Positions 62,372-64,000 of a stretch of 64,000 nt of DNA are shown in pieces. The notes below the pieces were generated by a model that did not search any database, was not told the origin of the DNA, and saw only the letters and a list, made by a program, of their open reading frames with translations. A program made the position numbers and the translations under genes. Origin of the DNA: G963677085 sp963677085. GTDB taxonomy: Bacteria > Planctomycetota > Planctomycetia > Pirellulales > Thermoguttaceae. The DNA is taken from the NCBI GenBank assembly GCA_963677085.2, contig CAXXFH010000004.1:1550001-1614000 (forward strand). Direction: 5' to 3'. How positions within the stretch are numbered: position 1 is the stretch's first letter; each line of letters starts with the position of its first letter.

Positions 62372-63943
62372 ATGGCTAAACCAACGGTTGACGTCCTCCT
62401 CGACAAGCTGAAACGGAGCGGGCTGGTGGAAGACCACCAGTGGGCCGAAGCTATCGATGCCATGAATCAGGCTCTCGACAGCGAAGCTCGACAGGATATC
62501 GACCGAGTTGCTCAGTTCCTCGTCGAGGGTAAGTGGCTCACCCAGTGGCAGTGCGAAAAACTGATTGAGGGTCGCTACCGCGGGTTCTTTCTCGACAAGT
62601 ACAAGTTGCTCGATCACCTCGGCACGGGCGGGATGAGCAGCGTCTACCTGGCCGAACACGTCTTGATGCAACGCCGCGTGGCGATCAAAATCCTTCCGAA
62701 ACATCGCGTCGAAGATTCGTCGTATCTTGCCCGTTTCCACCGCGAGGCCCAGGCAGCTGCCGCGCTGGACCACCGCAATATCGTTCGCGCCTACGATGTC
62801 GACAACGACGGCAACACCCATTACCTGGTAATGGAATACGTCGAAGGGCGCGATTTGCAGCAACTCGTCAAAGACGACGGCCCGCTCGCTTGCGCTGCCG
62901 CCGCGGAATACATCTGTCAGGCCGCCGAAGGCCTCTTCCACGCCCATCAGGCCGGGCTCATCCACCGCGACGTAAAACCGGCCAATTTGCTGGTCGACGC
63001 CCGCAATGTCGTCAAAGTGCTCGACCTGGGGTTAGCCCGCTTCACCAGCGAAGAAGACCGCGCCTCGTTGACCGTGGCCTACGATGAAAACGTGTTGGGA
63101 ACGGCCGACTACCTGGCTCCCGAACAGGCCTTGGACAGCCACGGCGTCGATGCCCGAGCCGACATCTATAGCCTGGGGTGCTCGCTCTACTTCCTGCTAA
63201 CCGGTCATCCGCCGTTCCCCGACGGCACCCTTCCCCAGCGTCTGATGGCCCATCAGAAACAACCGCCACCGCCGATCCGCAACGAGCGCGACGACGTTCC
63301 GGAGGACTTGGTCGGAATCTGCATGAAGATGATGGCTAAGAAGCCAAAGAACCGCTACCAGACCATGGCCGAGGTGGCCGTGGCGCTTGATGAGTGGTTA
63401 GTGATACACGGCCACGAATCGGGCGGAAGTTCGTCGTCGCGGCGGTTGGCTATCGCCGCCAGCGGAATCGCGGCCGGAAGTGGCACGACACCCGAGATCC
63501 GCCGCGGCCCTCGTCCCCTGCGGCGCGACTCGAGCGTCATCCGCCGTCCCGAAAGCAATGCGTCGGCGCCCGGCACGAGCGAATCGGTACGCGACACGGT
63601 TTCCGACCTTGAACGCCCCACCGTCGCCGGCCCCACTCCCGAACGCGGATTCAGCAGCGGCAAGTCCGACCCACACCTGGGCACCAAGGGCCTGCTTGTG
63701 GCCCAGCCACTTGAAGACGAACCGAAGCAACAACCGGCCCCCGGCTCGTCGGGCGAGTTCGTTGTCGACCCGGCCGACCATCCCATGGTAGCTCGGGTGC
63801 GCACCCGCCAGCACATGACCCAGGACGACTACGAAGCCTATCGGGCCCGCCAAACGAAAACGCCCATGTCGGTCTGGATCTCGCTCGGAGCCGGCCTGTT
63901 GATCGTGCTCGTGCTGCTGCTCGTCCTAATGATTTCCGGCTAG
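62372..63943 (+). CDS. Membrane-anchored Ser/Thr protein kinase
   Basis: 523 aa from the ATG at 62372; a TTG 8 codons upstream is also in frame. A ~65-residue helical N-terminal domain, then the Hanks kinase: LGTGGMSSVYLAE (G-loop, 84-95), Lys106 in VAIKILPK, HRDVKPANLLV (catalytic loop) near 200, DLGLAR (DFG equivalent) and LAPEQA. A ~130-residue Ser/Pro-rich linker follows, and a C-terminal TM (WISLGAGLLIVLVLLLVLMI) anchors it. Planctomycetes have many such kinases. It is followed by a dispersed repeat that runs off the window. Confidence 0.94.
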   Translation: MAKPTVDVLLDKLKRSGLVEDHQWAEAIDAMNQALDSEARQDIDRVAQFLVEGKWLTQWQCEKLIEGRYRGFFLDKYKLLDHLGTGGMSSVYLAEHVLMQRRVAIKILPKHRVEDSSYLARFHREAQAAAALDHRNIVRAYDVDNDGNTHYLVMEYVEGRDLQQLVKDDGPLACAAAAEYICQAAEGLFHAHQAGLIHRDVKPANLLVDARNVVKVLDLGLARFTSEEDRASLTVAYDENVLGTADYLAPEQALDSHGVDARADIYSLGCSLYFLLTGHPPFPDGTLPQRLMAHQKQPPPPIRNERDDVPEDLVGICMKMMAKKPKNRYQTMAEVAVALDEWLVIHGHESGGSSSSRRLAIAASGIAAGSGTTPEIRRGPRPLRRDSSVIRRPESNASAPGTSESVRDTVSDLERPTVAGPTPERGFSSGKSDPHLGTKGLLVAQPLEDEPKQQPAPGSSGEFVVDPADHPMVARVRTRQHMTQDDYEAYRARQTKTPMSVWISLGAGLLIVLVLLLVLMISG

Positions 63944-63958
63944 CGCAAACCATCGCTC

Positions 63959-64000
63959 GGGTGCCATGCCCATGCTTGCGTGGGCATGAATACGTACCGC
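63959..64000. repeat. Dispersed palindromic repeat (inverted copy of 14957), truncated by window end
   Basis: GGGTGCCATGCCCATG then GCGTGGGCATGAATACGT and ACCGC: the reverse complement of 14994-15037 with 22 identical bases. The rest lies outside the window. Confidence 0.8.

Overview
The window looks like chromosome of a planctomycete, probably a Pirellulales-type member. GC is high, there are PEP-CTERM surface proteins, a DUF1080 (3-keto-disaccharide hydrolase type) protein, a very large ResB/CcsA cytochrome c maturation pair, HEAT-repeat and single-TM proteins, and many short non-coding repeats between small operons. This taxonomic call is inference from gene style; there is no rRNA or tRNA gene to anchor it.

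Layout. 1-11.4 kb: the 3' end of a PEP-CTERM gene, a GH10-like protein, purC, aroC, an AsmA-like membrane-anchored protein and the ccsA/resB pair. 11.4-15.0 kb: an accessory island with two AT-richer orphan genes and a nucleotidyltransferase-HEPN fusion bracketed by two ~210 bp structured direct repeats. 15.0-19.5 kb: an OmpA-type lipoprotein, an HTH protein with an acidic region and C-terminal TM, and queC-queD (7-deazaguanine synthesis). 19.6-25.4 kb: a small Tyr-rich secreted protein and a three-gene ion-channel operon (ExbB/MotA-like plus two ExbD-like single-TM proteins). 25.6-31 kb: bioA, a fasciclin lipoprotein, a second PEP-CTERM protein and a SAM hydrolase. 30.7-34.5 kb: rpmB-gatC-gatA-gatB-SAM hydrolase, all on the minus strand, which supplies amidotransferase-dependent Gln/Asn-tRNA. 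35-44.3 kb: thiC, a DUF1080 protein, a ROK kinase, a SpoIIAA-like protein, dapB, thrC, a DksA-type zinc finger protein and lspA. 44.5-48.5 kb: an Rrf2 regulator, a ClC channel with CBS domains and a HisN-like phosphatase.

48.5-52.1 kb is the most unusual part: a CsrA domain fused to a helical segment and a response-regulator receiver, then a stand-alone KaiB-like protein whose gene overlaps a PAS-histidine kinase-receiver hybrid. The leaders of both the csrA fusion and kaiB can form hairpins that expose GGA in the loop, the form of a CsrA site, which suggests (inference) a post-transcriptional circuit linking the two. 52.3-58.6 kb: an apparent envelope/exopolysaccharide group (Pro/Gln-rich membrane protein, degenerate BY-kinase-like ATPase, ExeA-like AAA ATPase, GT39-like membrane glycosyltransferase). 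The window ends with a HEAT-repeat protein, an orphan cheB and a membrane Ser/Thr kinase.

The two best candidates for undescribed biology are the CsrA-REC/KaiB/hybrid-kinase group and the ExbB plus asymmetric ExbD-pair operon, in which one ExbD-like subunit keeps the proton-carrying Asp and the other has Ala there. No CRISPR array, complete insertion sequence, prophage, tRNA or rRNA was seen.
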